From the NCBI GenBank assembly GCA_045598025.1, contig JAZLLH010000042.1, positions 1-30,956 of the forward strand: DNA of 30,956 bases, read 5' to 3'. Below, one piece after another: positions 30,597 through 30,956 of this stretch. The position numbers and the translations under genes were made by a program. Source of the DNA: UBA1195 sp045598025. Lineage in GTDB: Bacteria > Bacteroidota > Bacteroidia > Bacteroidales > WCHB1-69. Each line of letters begins with the position of its first letter. The first letter of the stretch is position 1. The notes under the pieces are model-generated. The model saw only the letters and a program-made list of their open reading frames with translations. It ran no database searches and was not told the origin of the DNA.

Positions 30597-30956
30597 TTAT
30601 CTCAACACCGTGACATGACCCACATACTCGTGGTACTGTCCCATAAAATCTTTCACTACCAATTTATAGGAATACACCGTGTTAGGAGCCACAGCCTTGC
30701 CGGACACCGAACCGTCCCAGCGTTCCTCCGTATCCGATGACTGCCACACCTGCTGTCCCCAACGGTCGTACAGCGTCAGCAGATAACCTTCCTTCTGGTA
30801 TTCCTGCATCACAGGCCCCCAGTCATCATTCAGACCGTCGCCATTGGGTGTAAACGTATTCGGCAGATACACACTCAACTCGTCATACACGTGAATACGC
30901 TTCGTGATTGTGTCGTGGCAGGCGTTCTCGTCTTCCACATAGAAGAATACATAGTA
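30597..30956 (-). CDS. Type IX secretion (type B) sorting domain, C-terminal fragment
   Basis: This is the C-terminal end (about 119 residues) of a larger secreted protein whose start lies right of the window. It shows the gliding-motility-associated C-terminal domain (CHU_C, T9SS type B): LPNTFTPNGDGLNDDW, LTLYDRWGQQVW, RWDGSVSGKAVAPNTVYSY and a final VGHVTVLR. Residues before it (EDENACHDT) resemble the end of a PKD/Ig-like repeat. T9SS cargo with this domain is moved across the outer membrane and cleaved or attached at the surface. The function of the rest of the protein cannot be seen. Its stop is 4 bp before the SpoIID-domain gene. Confidence 0.9.
   Translation of the reverse strand, partial: YYVFFYVEDENACHDTITKRIHVYDELSVYLPNTFTPNGDGLNDDWGPVMQEYQKEGYLLTLYDRWGQQVWQSSDTEERWDGSVSGKAVAPNTVYSYKLVVKDFMGQYHEYVGHVTVLR

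Noticed and set aside
1..30956. CRISPR array, insertion sequence or prophage
   Set aside because: No direct repeats with regular spacers, no transposase or phage genes, and gene order is dense and housekeeping throughout except at the left edge.

Overview
The window reads as chromosomal DNA of a member of the Bacteroidota, most likely order Bacteroidales. Four signs support this. Promoters have the Bacteroidota -7 form TAnnTTTG and there are no strong Shine-Dalgarno sites. SecD and SecF are fused. Clade-typical neighbour sets are present (FtsX-DUF3098-UppP, DUF4271-HemD-RnpA). The right edge carries a type IX secretion (T9SS type B) sorting domain. Genus cannot be fixed from the sequence; base composition is roughly balanced.

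Left edge (1-2962, + strand): a truncated ABC exporter ATPase, then a compact four-gene set: NTP_transf_5-type nucleotidyltransferase, PqqD-like protein, HPr-kinase-like protein and S24/S26 peptidase. These parts resemble tailoring and export genes of RiPP (notably lasso-peptide-like) clusters. No precursor peptide or cyclase is visible, so the core of the system, if real, lies upstream. This is the most accessory-looking and least explained part of the window.

Cell envelope and housekeeping block (3064-9896, + strand): EnvC-like murein hydrolase activator, MazG, FtsX, DUF3098 protein, UppP, shikimate kinase, M16 peptidase and Era, tightly packed. EnvC and FtsX being so close fits the FtsEX-EnvC control of septal peptidoglycan splitting.

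Minus-strand block (13442-9912): RuvX, peptide deformylase, TPR lipoprotein, a RibF-type FAD synthetase whose riboflavin kinase domain looks lost, and a PlsC/PlsB-like acyltransferase. It meets era at a shared hairpin terminator. AspS and Pth are read divergently from RuvX.

Translation block (16235-18891, + strand): L13, S9, S2 and EF-Ts, with a hairpin leader before rpsB and an unusual charged tail on S2. An Hsp20 gene follows on the minus strand, then trpS, separated by a 261-bp regulatory-looking gap with spaced palindromes.

Right part (20751-30956, - strand): SHMT, OmpA-family protein and SecDF (probably one unit with its own promoter), then RnpA, HemD, DUF4271, a DUF151 bifunctional-nuclease-like protein, a SpoIID/LytB-domain protein with a GTG start, and the C-terminal end of a T9SS cargo protein. 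I saw no tRNA, rRNA, CRISPR array, insertion sequence or prophage. No gene-free stretch exceeds 300 bp.
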